Of a stretch of 64,000 bases of DNA, positions 33,761-42,446 are shown in pieces; the stretch's first letter is position 1, and each line of letters starts with the position of its first letter. The notes beneath the pieces were generated by a model. The model worked only from the letters and a program-made list of their open reading frames with translations. It made no database searches and was not told where the DNA came from. The translations under genes were made by a program, and so were the position numbers. The DNA comes from Fictibacillus arsenicus (GTDB lineage: Bacteria > Bacillota > Bacilli > Bacillales > Fictibacillaceae), in contig NZ_MQMF01000002.1 of assembly GCF_001999465.1 (NCBI RefSeq), positions 744,001-808,000 of the forward strand, written 5' to 3'.

Positions 33761-33905
33761 TTACGGTACGTGTTTTTATATTTATTACACGTTCGCTCAG
33801 ACTCATTGGAGTTTCGCTCAAAAACGCCGGGTTACGCTCAAGATTTGCTCGCTGCGCTCAAACTCCCCTTAGTTTCGCTCAAAATCTTCATTTTTCGCTC
33901 AAATC
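33761..33905. repeat. Period-20/21 intergenic array, CGCTCA class (copy 3) with hairpin head
   Basis: The head TTACGGTACGTGTTTTTATA and the matching TTATTACACGTT are followed by six CGCTCA cores at 33794, 33815, 33835, 33855, 33876 and 33896 (steps 21, 20, 20, 21, 20). The head is nearly identical to that at 4457 and 16491, while spacer sequences differ. It lies between two minus-strand genes. Confidence 0.88.
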
Positions 33906-33987
33906 ACTATACACAAGCCCTTTACACAAACAATCAAATTAAAAAAACCGCCATTTTAGAACACATCGTGTACGTAAGTGACAGTTT

Positions 33988-35343
33988 TCATTGTGATTTC
34001 GTATGTTTTATCTGAATTATAATGGCGACTGCACCTATTAAAGCTGCAATTGCTAAGCTTACATAAAGCCCGGGCCGAATCGTATGCTCGAACCACGTCC
34101 CTGTGACAGCAGCAAAGATTAAGACCACCGCAATTACGGCGATCACTCTAGCCAAAGCTTTTTGCTTAAGGATCTTTATGGCTGAAAAGATGATGAAAAG
34201 CCAATTGAATAATAGAAGAATTCCAGCTGCAGTTGTGATATATTCGTATATCCTCCCTGGGAGGAGCAGCGCCGTAATGATGCTGGCTAATAATCCCGCG
34301 GCTCCTAATCCCATTGCGGGGAGCGGCAGTTCTTTATATTGAATCTTTTTTGCAAAAAGTTTTGGAGCATCACCATCCTCCGCTAACGATTGCAAGAGGT
34401 TGGTTACCCCGAATAATGCGGCTGCCATGGCAGAGAATCCGGCAACAATAATCGCTCCATTGAAGACATGTGGAAAAAATGATAGATGATAACGTTCCAT
34501 TGCGGTTACGAACGGACTTTCTTTATGATCGAAAACCTCCATCTCTACTGTCGTTACAGCTAATCCGATAGAAAGTACATAGATTATCGTTAAAATGAAC
34601 AGCATGATGCTTCCGGCTTTTGTCGCATCTTCTGTCTTTTTTAGCTGCATCGCCATCATTCCGATCACTTCAATCCCGCCAAAAGCGTAAAACGCATAGA
34701 TCAGGGACGACCAGAACCCTTTTAACCCGCCTGCAAAATATCCATCGAAGGTTTTTGGAATGGATAAATCATAAGACTTTCCATCAACTAGCCCAATGAG
34801 TCCTGCTATCGCCAAGATGATGAACATCACAATGGCAGCGACTTTTATTACCGCAAGCAGGTTTTCCACTTGGTCGAATCTCTCCGTTCCTGCCAGCACA
34901 ACGATAATAGCCAACATCGCATAACCCGCGGCAAACACCCATAACGGAATATGAGGAAACCAGAACTGCGAAAGAATCGAAAGCGCTGTAAGCTGACTGC
35001 CCATGATCAAGATACTGGATACCCAATAATTCCACCCGCAGCTAAATCCTGCCCACCTTCCAAAGGCTTGTGAAGCGTAATAACAGAAGGATCCTTTTTG
35101 AGGATCAGATGCTGTCATCTTAGCAAGGAGCTGAAAAACGATGTATGTACCGATTGCGGCTAATAAAAATGAAAAAACGATCGAAGGACCTGTCAGCTGA
35201 ATCCCGATTGTCGAACCGAGAAAATAACCAGTCCCGATCGTACATCCGACCCCTATTAATGAGAGCTGCCACCATGTCATTTTCTTTACTTCTGATTGAT
35301 CCACTTTGGGCTGCACCGGCCCATTACAGTTAGAATTCTTCAC
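33988..35343 (-). CDS. APC-family amino acid permease
   Basis: The 451-residue protein has twelve hydrophobic segments. The APC start pattern is seen (MTWWQLSLIGVGCTIGTGYFLGSTIGIQLTGPSIVFSFLLAA, residues 22-63), with the unwound helix-1 glycines GVGCTIGTG, and the helix-6 block FYAFGGIEVIGMMAMQLKKTEDATKAG. It imports an amino acid with protons or sodium; the specific substrate is unknown. A GTG start lies 8 nt after AGGAGGG. Monocistronic, flanked by a GC-rich repeat upstream and the CGCTCA array downstream. Confidence 0.82.
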   Translation of the reverse strand: MKNSNCNGPVQPKVDQSEVKKMTWWQLSLIGVGCTIGTGYFLGSTIGIQLTGPSIVFSFLLAAIGTYIVFQLLAKMTASDPQKGSFCYYASQAFGRWAGFSCGWNYWVSSILIMGSQLTALSILSQFWFPHIPLWVFAAGYAMLAIIVVLAGTERFDQVENLLAVIKVAAIVMFIILAIAGLIGLVDGKSYDLSIPKTFDGYFAGGLKGFWSSLIYAFYAFGGIEVIGMMAMQLKKTEDATKAGSIMLFILTIIYVLSIGLAVTTVEMEVFDHKESPFVTAMERYHLSFFPHVFNGAIIVAGFSAMAAALFGVTNLLQSLAEDGDAPKLFAKKIQYKELPLPAMGLGAAGLLASIITALLLPGRIYEYITTAAGILLLFNWLFIIFSAIKILKQKALARVIAVIAVVLIFAAVTGTWFEHTIRPGLYVSLAIAALIGAVAIIIQIKHTKSQ

Positions 35344-35482
35344 AATAATACCCTCCTGCTGCTCAAGTATTATTGTTCAACTTAACCTGTCTAATATGCA
35401 TGCTTAAAATGAAAAACAACCCAAGGTTGATCTTGACCTGCTTATTAAAGTTGTTTTCGAAATTTTTCATCTTCATTGACAA

Positions 35483-35692
35483 ATTGACTGGAGTGCAAGG
35501 TGCGTGCCTTCTACATGAGAAGCTTCTTGCTAGGCATGCGACGAGGAAGCTCACGCCGGTAGCATTTACTTGTAGACGCAGGAGCAATAATACTTCTCTG
35601 AAGCGGTCAGGTGGAGACTCCTAATGGCGCAGAGCGGCAGGAGGCTCACCGCCCGCCCCGCGGAAAGCGAGCATCCTGTAACGGAAGTCAAC
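35483..35692. repeat. Dispersed GC-rich repeat, long form (copy 3, inverted)
   Basis: Inverted relative to copies 1 and 2: it begins ATTGACTGGAGTGCAAGG and ends ACGGAAGTCAAC. It is nearly identical to copy 2 across the internal module. The flanking 35344-35482 and 35693-35729 hold nothing recognisable. Confidence 0.88.
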
Positions 35693-35729
35693 TACTTCCA
35701 TTGCAACAAAATTTGCGAAAACATACTTT

Positions 35730-36356
35730 TTAAAAGAACAAAAACGTAATGCCTTGATATCCGAAGTAAACACCAAAGCCGATCAATGATAATCCTGAAA
35801 GCTTTGATATAGCTCCTAATATTCGGTCAGCCAAGAGTTTTCGGAAACTGCTTGAAACAAGTGCCATCGTAAAATCCCAGGCTAATATCCCTGCAAATAT
35901 CGCGCCGCTGTAAAGCATCAAACTCTCAAAGCTATACTTTGCGGCTGTTTCTGCAAGTATAGAACCATAAATTCCTAACCAAAATAAGATGGTAAGCGGA
36001 TTTGTAAGCGACATAAGAAATCCTGCAAAAAAACTTTTACCAGCATGTACTGTGTAATTTTTTTCGCTGCTGGTATCTTTGGCGGCTTTTTTAAACGTCT
36101 CAATCCCGGTATATACAAGAACAAAACAGCCGAAAAGCCAAAGAAAAGACTTCATAAACGGTGTATCAATGTAACTTACGAGTCCTAAATAGACCATGAG
36201 CATGTACAATCCATCTGCTATCGTTGCCCCTAGTCCGACCATCCATGCTTGCCAGAACCCGTATTTGATTCCGCGGTCCATTTGAGCCGCGTTGACTGGA
36301 CCGATTGGTGCAGCGAGTGATATCCCTAACAAAACATATTTTAAGATAAGAAGCAT
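35730..36356 (-). CDS. LysE-family amino acid exporter
   Basis: The 208-residue protein has six membrane segments and the LysE/RhtB start LLGISLAAPIGPVNAAQMDRGIKYGFWQAWMVGLGATIADGLYM (residues 8-51). SFFAGFLMSLTNPLTILFWLGIYG near residue 110 is the second family block. It likely exports an amino acid or related metabolite. GGAGGTTGCCA precedes the ATG at 36356. It is divergent from the small helical protein gene at 36464. Confidence 0.85.
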   Translation of the reverse strand: MLLILKYVLLGISLAAPIGPVNAAQMDRGIKYGFWQAWMVGLGATIADGLYMLMVYLGLVSYIDTPFMKSFLWLFGCFVLVYTGIETFKKAAKDTSSEKNYTVHAGKSFFAGFLMSLTNPLTILFWLGIYGSILAETAAKYSFESLMLYSGAIFAGILAWDFTMALVSSSFRKLLADRILGAISKLSGLSLIGFGVYFGYQGITFLFF

Positions 36357-36463
36357 TGGCAACCTCCACAATAAGTTGGACAACTCTGCATGTCTTCATC
36401 TTATTCATCCGGAGGCTCAATCAGACCATAATTTCATTTTTATTAAAAAGGAGAGAAAGCACT

Positions 36464-36727
36464 ATGGAGCAAAACCTAAATCCTAAGGTTCAAGAAGTGT
36501 TAGACCATGTGAAGCGTGCTGATGAAGCGATGATTGAAGCACAAGCAAACTCAGCACCGAATTGCTTTCAGACCGCTAAAATCTGGCTTGAAACCGCTCA
36601 ACAATCTCTGCATTCCGCTGGAGAAGGAACAACGGATGAAGAGAAAAAGCAGCTATTGCATGCTAAGGAATATTTGCGCCACCTTCATGAGACTCAAGCT
36701 GCTTTGCAAGAAACACGATATGACTGA
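36464..36727 (+). CDS. Small helical protein of unknown function
   Basis: The 87 residues are predicted almost wholly helical (NPKVQEVLDHVKRADEAMIEAQ, FQTAKIWLETAQQSLHSA, EEKKQLLHAKEYLRHLHETQAAL). There is one Cys and no signal or membrane segment. AAAGGAGAGAAAGC precedes the ATG, and a terminator follows. I do not recognise the family. Confidence 0.65.
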   Translation: MEQNLNPKVQEVLDHVKRADEAMIEAQANSAPNCFQTAKIWLETAQQSLHSAGEGTTDEEKKQLLHAKEYLRHLHETQAALQETRYD

Positions 36728-36732
36728 TAAGA

Positions 36733-36762
36733 AAATCCCTCATGACGATTCATGAGGGACTT
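36733..36762. terminator. Terminator between converging genes
   Basis: AAATCCCTCATGA pairs with TCATGAGGGACTTT (one mismatch near the base), with T-rich flanks. Confidence 0.8.
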
Positions 36763-36767
36763 TCCTT

Positions 36768-37616
36768 TTACTGATCTACATATTTTCCATGAGACGGTTT
36801 TGCCAGCTCATCAAAGTTTTCAGCGAGCTTGTTTAGTTCCTCTGTAAGCTTTGTTCCGTTCATTGGAACTCCATGTCCTGTAGCAGCTACCGATGGCTGA
36901 AGTGCAGATAATGCTTGAACCGAATTCTTTGCCATCTCCCAGTCCGTCGTGAAATATTTGGGAGGTCCGTTCAATTCTTGTTTCTGCGTCAAAACTTTAT
37001 AAAGCGATTCTTGTTCCACTGTAATAAATGCGTCCCCTGCGATCAATACTCTATCGCTTTCTCTAAAAAACGAGACATGTCCTGGGGTGTGGCCTGGTGT
37101 GTGAATCCATTTCCACCCGGTGAGTCCAGGAACGGTTCCATCTTCAGGAAGAGACTTGACGTGGTTACCTAGATCAATTCCGTGATTCGGAAACATAGGT
37201 GAAAGCTTCGTGACCAACCCGTCGTTTACAGATGGATCCGGCTTTGGGTAATCTTTTTGTCCGTTCAAATAAGGAATCTCGGCGTGATGTGCATAAACCG
37301 GAACTCCCCACTTTTCTGCTAGATCGTTAACGGCTCCCACGTGATCGAAATGCCCGTGGGTCAAAAGGATCGCTTTTGGCGGATGATTAAACCATTTCTC
37401 AGCCCATTCAGAGATCATATCCCCTGATTTCGGCATTCCTGTGTCCACTAAATAATAGGTATGGGGATCTTCTGTACACTGGATAAAATAGACGTTCACA
37501 ATCTTGGTCGTTAGTACATAAACTCCAGGTGCAATCCGGTCGCCGGTATTATTCGCAACACTCGTCATCGGTAAAAATTCATGATTCATATCTTTCTTTT
37601 TTGATTGATGTTCCAT
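36768..37616 (-). CDS. Metallo-beta-lactamase-fold hydrolase
   Basis: The 282-residue protein has the zinc motif LTHGHFDHVG (HxHxDH, residues 89-96). The second-site His is in HTPGHTPGHVSFF, with an Asp in IAGDAF and a late His in ATGHGVPM. The motif arrangement is that of glyoxalase II-like and quorum-quenching-like MBL hydrolases; the substrate is open. GAGGAGTTGATCAGA precedes the ATG at 37616, and the frame upstream of it has no support. It shares strand with the small gene at 37741, but a terminator separates them. Confidence 0.82.
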   Translation of the reverse strand: MEHQSKKKDMNHEFLPMTSVANNTGDRIAPGVYVLTTKIVNVYFIQCTEDPHTYYLVDTGMPKSGDMISEWAEKWFNHPPKAILLTHGHFDHVGAVNDLAEKWGVPVYAHHAEIPYLNGQKDYPKPDPSVNDGLVTKLSPMFPNHGIDLGNHVKSLPEDGTVPGLTGWKWIHTPGHTPGHVSFFRESDRVLIAGDAFITVEQESLYKVLTQKQELNGPPKYFTTDWEMAKNSVQALSALQPSVAATGHGVPMNGTKLTEELNKLAENFDELAKPSHGKYVDQ

Positions 37617-37703
37617 TCTGATCAACTCCTCATGTCTCTCAGTTTCTATCTTTGAGTGATTGGTTTCATTGTTCCACGTTGTTGTTAATGTGATACATGA
37701 AAA

Positions 37704-37729
37704 ACAAGACCACCTGCTGGCAGTCTTGT
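37704..37729 (-). terminator. Terminator of the small gene at 37741
   Basis: ACAAGAC pairs with GTCTTGT. The loop contains a further CCTGCTGG palindrome, and on the minus strand TTTTTC follows. Confidence 0.65.
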
Positions 37730-37740
37730 CTTTAGTCATA

Positions 37741-37968
37741 CTATGAAAACAACTTTCGGATAGATTGAGATTGGTTGACGGTTTCACTTTTCACATCTAC
37801 ATTTAGTTTGCGGATATTATCGCAATAAATATGAAGTCTTTTTGCTTTGTCAGCGTTGAGATAAGAGGCGTATTGATCCAGCTTATCTACTTCGCGTAGT
37901 ACGTCTTCTTTTGTGTCTGCTTTCTCAATCCTGCTGCAGCAAGAGCTGATCTGATCATAAACAGACAT
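37741..37968 (-). CDS. Small hypothetical protein
   Basis: The 75 residues are hydrophilic and helical (MSVYDQISSCCSRIEKADTK, EDVLREVDKLDQYASYLN, ADKAKRLHIYCDNIRKLNVDV) with three Cys. AAAGGAGGTGGATAGC before the ATG is a near-perfect ribosome site and settles the start. No family is recognised. It is divergent from the endonuclease IV-like gene. Confidence 0.68.
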   Translation of the reverse strand: MSVYDQISSCCSRIEKADTKEDVLREVDKLDQYASYLNADKAKRLHIYCDNIRKLNVDVKSETVNQSQSIRKLFS

Positions 37969-38112
37969 GCTATCCACCTCCTTTGTGGTTTGTTTCAATA
38001 TTCCCTTCCCAATTTTTTTTAAAACTAAGACCATTGGACTGAAATTCGCATATCATCCTCCATATATGGAAACTTTATTCTTATCATTTACTGAACGGAA
38101 GAAGGGATTACT

Positions 38113-38946
38113 GTGCGATTCGGTTGTCATGTCAGTATTAGAAACGGTTATATAGGAGCTGCAAAGCATGCTTCTTCTTTAGGTGCCCGCGCCTATCAGT
38201 ACTTCCCCAAGAACCCTCGCAGTCTGTCTGTGAAAGATTTTAATAGTGGGGACGCTGCGAGCTGTAAAGCGTTCTGTCAGGAAAATGATCTAATCTCGGT
38301 GGCCCATACTCCTTATCCAACCAGTCTCACTCCTTCTGAGGACAAAAAAGAGATTACGATTCAGTCTTTGCAGAATGATTTAGAGATCGCTGATGCGTGC
38401 GGATCTCTAGGTGTTGTTGTGCATTTCGGCAGTCCGATACCTGGTGAAGACCCGCTTGCAAGCTATCAGCTGATGATACACATGCTGAATGCTGTCCTTC
38501 AGGATTGGGATGGGCACTGTAAAATTTTATTAGAAAATAATGCAGGACGGCCAGGTTCAATGGGTATAACTTTGGAGGAACTTGTACAAGTCCGGAACCT
38601 GTGTGAGTATCCTGAAAAAGTCGGTTTTTGTCTGGATACATGCCACGCATTTGCGAGCGGGATGTGGAATGGAGATAACTGGGACGAGCTCGAGGAAAAA
38701 GGTACGGAGCTAGGTTACTTTGAACATTTGCTGGCTGTCCATTTAAATAATTCGAGGTATGCTTCAGGTGAAGGAAAAGACCGGCATGCGAATATTTTTC
38801 ATAACGGTCATATCTCAGAGAAGCAGTTTTCTAAGCTCGTTCTTTCTCGCATAATGAAAGATGTTCCCTTCATATTGGAGACTCCGTCCGAATATGGAAT
38901 TAATCACCGTGAAGAGATCAAAGAGTTGTATGAGAAGTGGGGTTAG
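38113..38946 (+). CDS. Endonuclease IV-like AP endonuclease (xylose-isomerase-like TIM barrel)
   Basis: The 277-residue protein has the AP-endonuclease family 2 pattern: RFGCHVSIRNGYIGAAKHASSLGA (residues 2-25), ISVAHTPYPTSL, VHFGSPIPGED, LLENNAGRPGSMG, GFCLDTCHAFASG, HLNNSRYASGEGKDRHANIFHNGHI and FILETPSE. These are the metal-ligand positions of Nfo. It would cleave DNA at abasic sites. The length is shorter than B. subtilis Nfo (YqfS, 297) and the sequence seems divergent, so it may be a second paralogue. GTG start after GAAGAAGGG. Confidence 0.78.
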   Translation: MRFGCHVSIRNGYIGAAKHASSLGARAYQYFPKNPRSLSVKDFNSGDAASCKAFCQENDLISVAHTPYPTSLTPSEDKKEITIQSLQNDLEIADACGSLGVVVHFGSPIPGEDPLASYQLMIHMLNAVLQDWDGHCKILLENNAGRPGSMGITLEELVQVRNLCEYPEKVGFCLDTCHAFASGMWNGDNWDELEEKGTELGYFEHLLAVHLNNSRYASGEGKDRHANIFHNGHISEKQFSKLVLSRIMKDVPFILETPSEYGINHREEIKELYEKWG

Positions 38947-38950
38947 TAAA

Positions 38951-39225
38951 ATGTTAAGAGATTTATTGGACTTTTTTTACGGTTTATCTCTCCGGGTATG
39001 TTTCTTGGATTAGATACTCAAACAATCGACCGGTATATTCAGGAACTGAACGAACATCAATGGTTTAACAAAATATATGAAAACTAAAATTATCGAAAGC
39101 TATTTTTCACCAATGTTCATGTGCGATGTTACTTAGAAAGTAAACGACGTGTCCGTAAACTGATCAATGATTCTTATGCTCGTGAAAAATTTATTATCTT
39201 CTTAGAAAAACAAAGAGTTAGGTAA
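38951..39225 (+). pseudogene. Decayed gene of unknown family
   Basis: An ATG at 38951 begins MLRDLLDFFYG but stops after about 20 codons. Past a seven-T run the neighbouring frame is protein-like (FLRFISPGMFLGLDTQTIDRYIQELNEHQWFNKIYEN), is cut by an in-frame TAA (39085-39087) and continues (NYRKLFFTNVHVRCYLESKRRVRKLINDSYAREKFIIFLEKQRVR) to a stop at 39223. A frameshift plus a nonsense codon imply a pseudogene. It still has an intact terminator. Family not recognised. Confidence 0.55.
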
Positions 39226-39240
39226 ACATTTTTAATAAAT

Positions 39241-39280
39241 AAACGGCTAGAACTCTATGGATAATAGAGTTAGCCGTTTA
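39241..39280 (+). terminator. Terminator after the decayed gene
   Basis: AAACGGCTA-AACTCT pairs with AGAGTT-AGCCGTTT. It is strong and apparently still intact. Confidence 0.8.
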
Positions 39281-39361
39281 AATCTAAAAATGTGTTCTTA
39301 TCGAATAAACATATATTGCACATCGTATGGATGGGATGGACAATATCTCTTATCAAAAATT

Positions 39362-39456
39362 AATCCCTCGGTTAACCTCAATATCCCACGGATTAGATAA
39401 TTATTCCCACGAAAATCGGCCATAATTCCACTTTTAATTTAAAATAGCCACGAGTC
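39362..39456. repeat. Period-20/21 intergenic array, TCCCACG class (degenerate)
   Basis: Cores CCCTCGG (39365), CCCACGG (39385), CCCACG (39406), TCCAC (near 39427) and GCCACG (near 39447) are each preceded by AT-rich AAT/TATT. Steps are 20-22 bp. Read on the other strand the core is CGTGGGAATA, nearly the same as the array at 46435. The last two units are degraded. Confidence 0.7.
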
Positions 39457-39498
39457 GACATTTGCTGTCAAATTACAGCATAGGTAGCCCGCTAATAA

Positions 39499-39672
39499 TC
39501 ATATCCAGATCCCAAAAACGCTATTGGAAAGCTCACCTGAGACAAAAGTTATAACACCGCTTTCTCTTTCAACTTTCCATACAGTAAAAATCCGTTTATT
39601 GCCATACAACGGATCTTTTACTTCAGCTTCCTCACCTGTATTGATCCATTGTTCTTTGAAAACATCTGCCAT
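39499..39672 (-). pseudogene. Small reading frame, possibly a gene remnant
   Basis: A 57-codon frame (start MADVFKEQWINTGEEAEVKD, middle NKRIFTVWKVERESGVITFV) looks protein-like. However, it has no ribosome site and is preceded by in-frame stops. A neighbouring frame just upstream reads WEFKGAGLNQFLIDG and has AAAGGAG within it, suggesting a frameshifted, truncated gene. It lies downstream of the SRPBCC gene on the same strand. No family is recognised. Confidence 0.35.
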
Positions 39673-39720
39673 CGATTAAAAATTGGTTTAGACCTGCTCC
39701 TTTAAATTCCCATTTTTTTA

Positions 39721-40173
39721 TCACAAACTCAAAGCCGGCAGCGTCTTCCCCGTTTCAAGGAACGTTTTTAAATTACTAAGTATCGCAGGCCAGCCATTGT
39801 TGACACCTTCGAACGTACCTTCTTTTTCTACAAAGTCTGTCTTAACCATATTGTCATGGATCAACGTTAGTTTTACTGTGGAGTCCATGTGCTGCAGCTT
39901 ATAGGTTACAACCGTAGGGCTCTCGCGCGGCGTGTCGTCATTCCTATGCGTCCAAGTAAATGAAAGTTCGTGAGCCGGGTCATATTTTAATACGCTTCCC
40001 TCATCCGTCACCTCTCCATTACGAGAGTAAGTAACACTTGATCCTTCTTCCCATTTTGATTCTATTCTAGTACCAAAAAAGTACTGCTCTGAAATGTCCC
40101 CTTCTGTTAATGCTTCCCATACTTTTTCCGGTGAAGCCCCGATATATGTGACATAAACGAATTTTGATTCCAT
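39721..40173 (-). CDS. SRPBCC/AHSA1-like START-fold protein
   Basis: The 150 residues begin FVYVTYIGASPEKVWEALTEGDISEQYFFG, the usual AHSA1 opening, and continue with GSSVTYSRNG..., LSFTWTH and GWPAILSNLKTFLETGK. This is the helix-grip fold that binds hydrophobic ligands; AHSA1-like genes in Bacillus often travel with ArsR regulators, which are absent here. AAAGGAGGAATATCATA precedes the ATG. The upstream DinB gene ends 18 bp before it, so they form an operon. Confidence 0.82.
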   Translation of the reverse strand: MESKFVYVTYIGASPEKVWEALTEGDISEQYFFGTRIESKWEEGSSVTYSRNGEVTDEGSVLKYDPAHELSFTWTHRNDDTPRESPTVVTYKLQHMDSTVKLTLIHDNMVKTDFVEKEGTFEGVNNGWPAILSNLKTFLETGKTLPALSL

Positions 40174-40191
40174 TATGATATTCCTCCTTTA

Positions 40192-40677
40192 TTAATGAAC
40201 GCCATTCTTTGGATTCCAGTTTCCATTGTTTTTACGAATCTCTACAATTTGACCGATGTGGTAAGCGTTATGGATATTGATGTTTGCAAGAACCGAGTAC
40301 CATGGATCGTGCCTGTCTTCATGTGCCGACCGTTCAAACACATCATCTTCTGCATCTTCTACAGCACTTACCCACTCTGTCAGTACCCGATAGAGCTGTG
40401 TTTTCGCTTTTTCCCAGTCCTGATTGTTTTCGCTATGAAACGTCTCATCGTTGCTTTTAATCTTTTTTGAAGTCGGCTTTCCCTTAAATCTGCTCAAATA
40501 ACGCTCGTTCCAAAAGATTAAGTGATTTACAATCTCCCAGATTGAGTTACTGATACCGTTTTTCTCATTGGCCTGTTCCGGCGTCAATCCATCCAGTGCT
40601 CTTTCAACCGGGACAAACCAGTTCGGCTCATTATGATTGGCAGCCATCTGCCTCAAAAGAATCGTCCTTTGATCCAT
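40192..40677 (-). CDS. DinB-family protein
   Basis: The 161-residue four-helix protein has His residues placed as in the DinB/YfiT metal site: IWEIVNHLIFWNERYLSRF (helix 2) and INIHNAYHIGQIVEIRK near residue 140. A DUF664/DinB-like thiol transferase role is a family-level guess. CAGGAGGTTTTTTC precedes the ATG at 40677. It is the first gene of a two-gene unit with the SRPBCC protein and is divergent from the ger operon. Confidence 0.78.
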   Translation of the reverse strand: MDQRTILLRQMAANHNEPNWFVPVERALDGLTPEQANEKNGISNSIWEIVNHLIFWNERYLSRFKGKPTSKKIKSNDETFHSENNQDWEKAKTQLYRVLTEWVSAVEDAEDDVFERSAHEDRHDPWYSVLANINIHNAYHIGQIVEIRKNNGNWNPKNGVH

Positions 40678-40840
40678 GAAAAAACCTCCTGTACAAAAAT
40701 AATCATCAGGTATCATTTCTTCAAACTAACTGGAACTCCTTTAATTCGACTTCTTTCCCTTCTTTGTTCGAGAGTAACCTTAAGAATAATCAGGCGCTCT
40801 CTTGGTAAAAATACAAAAAAACCGTACGGGAGTTTTGCTG

Positions 40841-42430
40841 ATGGTATTTAAGAAAAGGGCGCTCAAGAAGCTGGTAAAAGATAAGAATGAAGCTGATGCC
40901 CAGCCGCAACTTGAAGATCCAAAAATTGAAGCTCCGCCTGAGGAAGCTTTGTCCACCGAGCTGAACCTGAACATACAGTATCTTCAACAAACGTTCGGTA
41001 ACAGCTCCGACCTCTCATTTTCAGATTTTGAGCTTGGGAATAAAAAAGCAGTTTTGATCTATATAAATGGTCTTGTAGACAAAATGATTATAGGCCACTT
41101 TTTTGAGAACATCGGTCGATTTGATCATCTGATTAAACACTCCGAATTTTTAACTAAAACAATAGAAGCTTCTGACTTTATGAAACAGTTTTTTGCACCT
41201 GTTAATCAAGTAAAAGAAGTTCGACTTTATAAGAAAGTCGTATCAGCCATACTCGCTGGAAACGCTGTTTTGCTGGTGGATTCCATTTCGCATGCTCTCG
41301 TAATTAACGCTAAAGGCTGGAGAGATCGTGATGTTTCAGAATCAGCGACTGAAAATGTAGTCCGTGGACCGAAAGAAGCTTTTACGGAAAATATTCAGAC
41401 CAATACAGCATTAGTCCGGAGAAAAATAAAAGATCCGAGGCTGTGGTTAGAGAAAAAAGAGATCGGAAACATTACGCAAACAAGTATATCCGTTATGTAT
41501 ATCCATAGCATCGCTAACGACAAGATCGTTAAAGAAGTACATGAACGTCTTGATAAAATCGATATTGATGGCATTCTCGAAAGCAACTATATTGAAGAAT
41601 TTATTCAGGACGAAGTATACACACCTTTTCCTACTGTTTTTAATACAGAAAGACCTGATGTAGTTGCTGCTGCTCTACTAGAAGGACGCATCGCGATCTT
41701 TATCGATGGTACTCCATTTGTTTTGTTGGTTCCGGCTTTGTTTACACACTTTTTTCAAGCGGCAGAAGATTATTACCAGCGATGGGATATATCTACCCTG
41801 TTAAGATTGCTTCGGGTGACTGCATATTTTATTTCATTGCTTGGTCCTTCGGTTTATATCGCGATTATTAACTTTCACCAGGAGATGCTTCCGACTCCTC
41901 TGTTGATTAGTCTTGCAGCGCAAAGAGAAGGAGTCCCGTTTCCTGCTTTAATTGAGGCTTTGATCATGGAAGTAACACTTGAGATTTTGCGGGAAGCTGG
42001 TCTCCGGCTGCCAAAAGCGATCGGCCAGACTGTTTCCATTGTTGGTGCTTTAGTTATCGGACAGGCTGCCGTTGAAGCTGGAATCATATCAGCTGCGATG
42101 GTTATCGTCGTTTCTATTACCGCTATCTCTAACTTTATACTGCCTGCTTATAATATGGGAATCGCTGTCCGTATTTTACGATTTTTATTTATGTTCCTTG
42201 CTGGTTCTTTCGGGCTTTATGGCATCGCAGCCGGAATATTTGCATTGTCGCTGCACCTTTGCAGTCTAAGATCTTTTGGGATTCCTTACATGGAGCCGCT
42301 CGCCCCATATATCGGATCAGATATGAAAGATACGTTATGGAGAAAGCCAAGGTGGAAATTAGTAACACGTCCACGATTACTTAATCAAACGAATGTCGTT
42401 AGAGAAAATGTGTCACCAAAAAATAAGTAG
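40841..42430 (+). CDS. GerA-type spore germinant receptor, A subunit
   Basis: The 529-residue inner-membrane protein has an N-terminal hydrophilic domain (residues 1-260, with AVLIYINGLVDKMII and KEVRLYKKVVSAILAGNAVLLVDS). A conserved block with ERPDVVAAALLEGRIAIFIDGTPFVLLVPALF near residue 270 and about five to six membrane helices follow. This is the GerAA/GerBA/GerKA family, which senses nutrients in dormant spores together with B and C subunits. GGGAGTTTTGCTG precedes the ATG at 40841. It is first in an A-C-small-B operon. A forespore (sigma-G) promoter is expected but I could not identify it with confidence. Confidence 0.9.
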   Translation: MVFKKRALKKLVKDKNEADAQPQLEDPKIEAPPEEALSTELNLNIQYLQQTFGNSSDLSFSDFELGNKKAVLIYINGLVDKMIIGHFFENIGRFDHLIKHSEFLTKTIEASDFMKQFFAPVNQVKEVRLYKKVVSAILAGNAVLLVDSISHALVINAKGWRDRDVSESATENVVRGPKEAFTENIQTNTALVRRKIKDPRLWLEKKEIGNITQTSISVMYIHSIANDKIVKEVHERLDKIDIDGILESNYIEEFIQDEVYTPFPTVFNTERPDVVAAALLEGRIAIFIDGTPFVLLVPALFTHFFQAAEDYYQRWDISTLLRLLRVTAYFISLLGPSVYIAIINFHQEMLPTPLLISLAAQREGVPFPALIEALIMEVTLEILREAGLRLPKAIGQTVSIVGALVIGQAAVEAGIISAAMVIVVSITAISNFILPAYNMGIAVRILRFLFMFLAGSFGLYGIAAGIFALSLHLCSLRSFGIPYMEPLAPYIGSDMKDTLWRKPRWKLVTRPRLLNQTNVVRENVSPKNK

Positions 42431-42446
42431 AAAGGAGCATGAAGGG

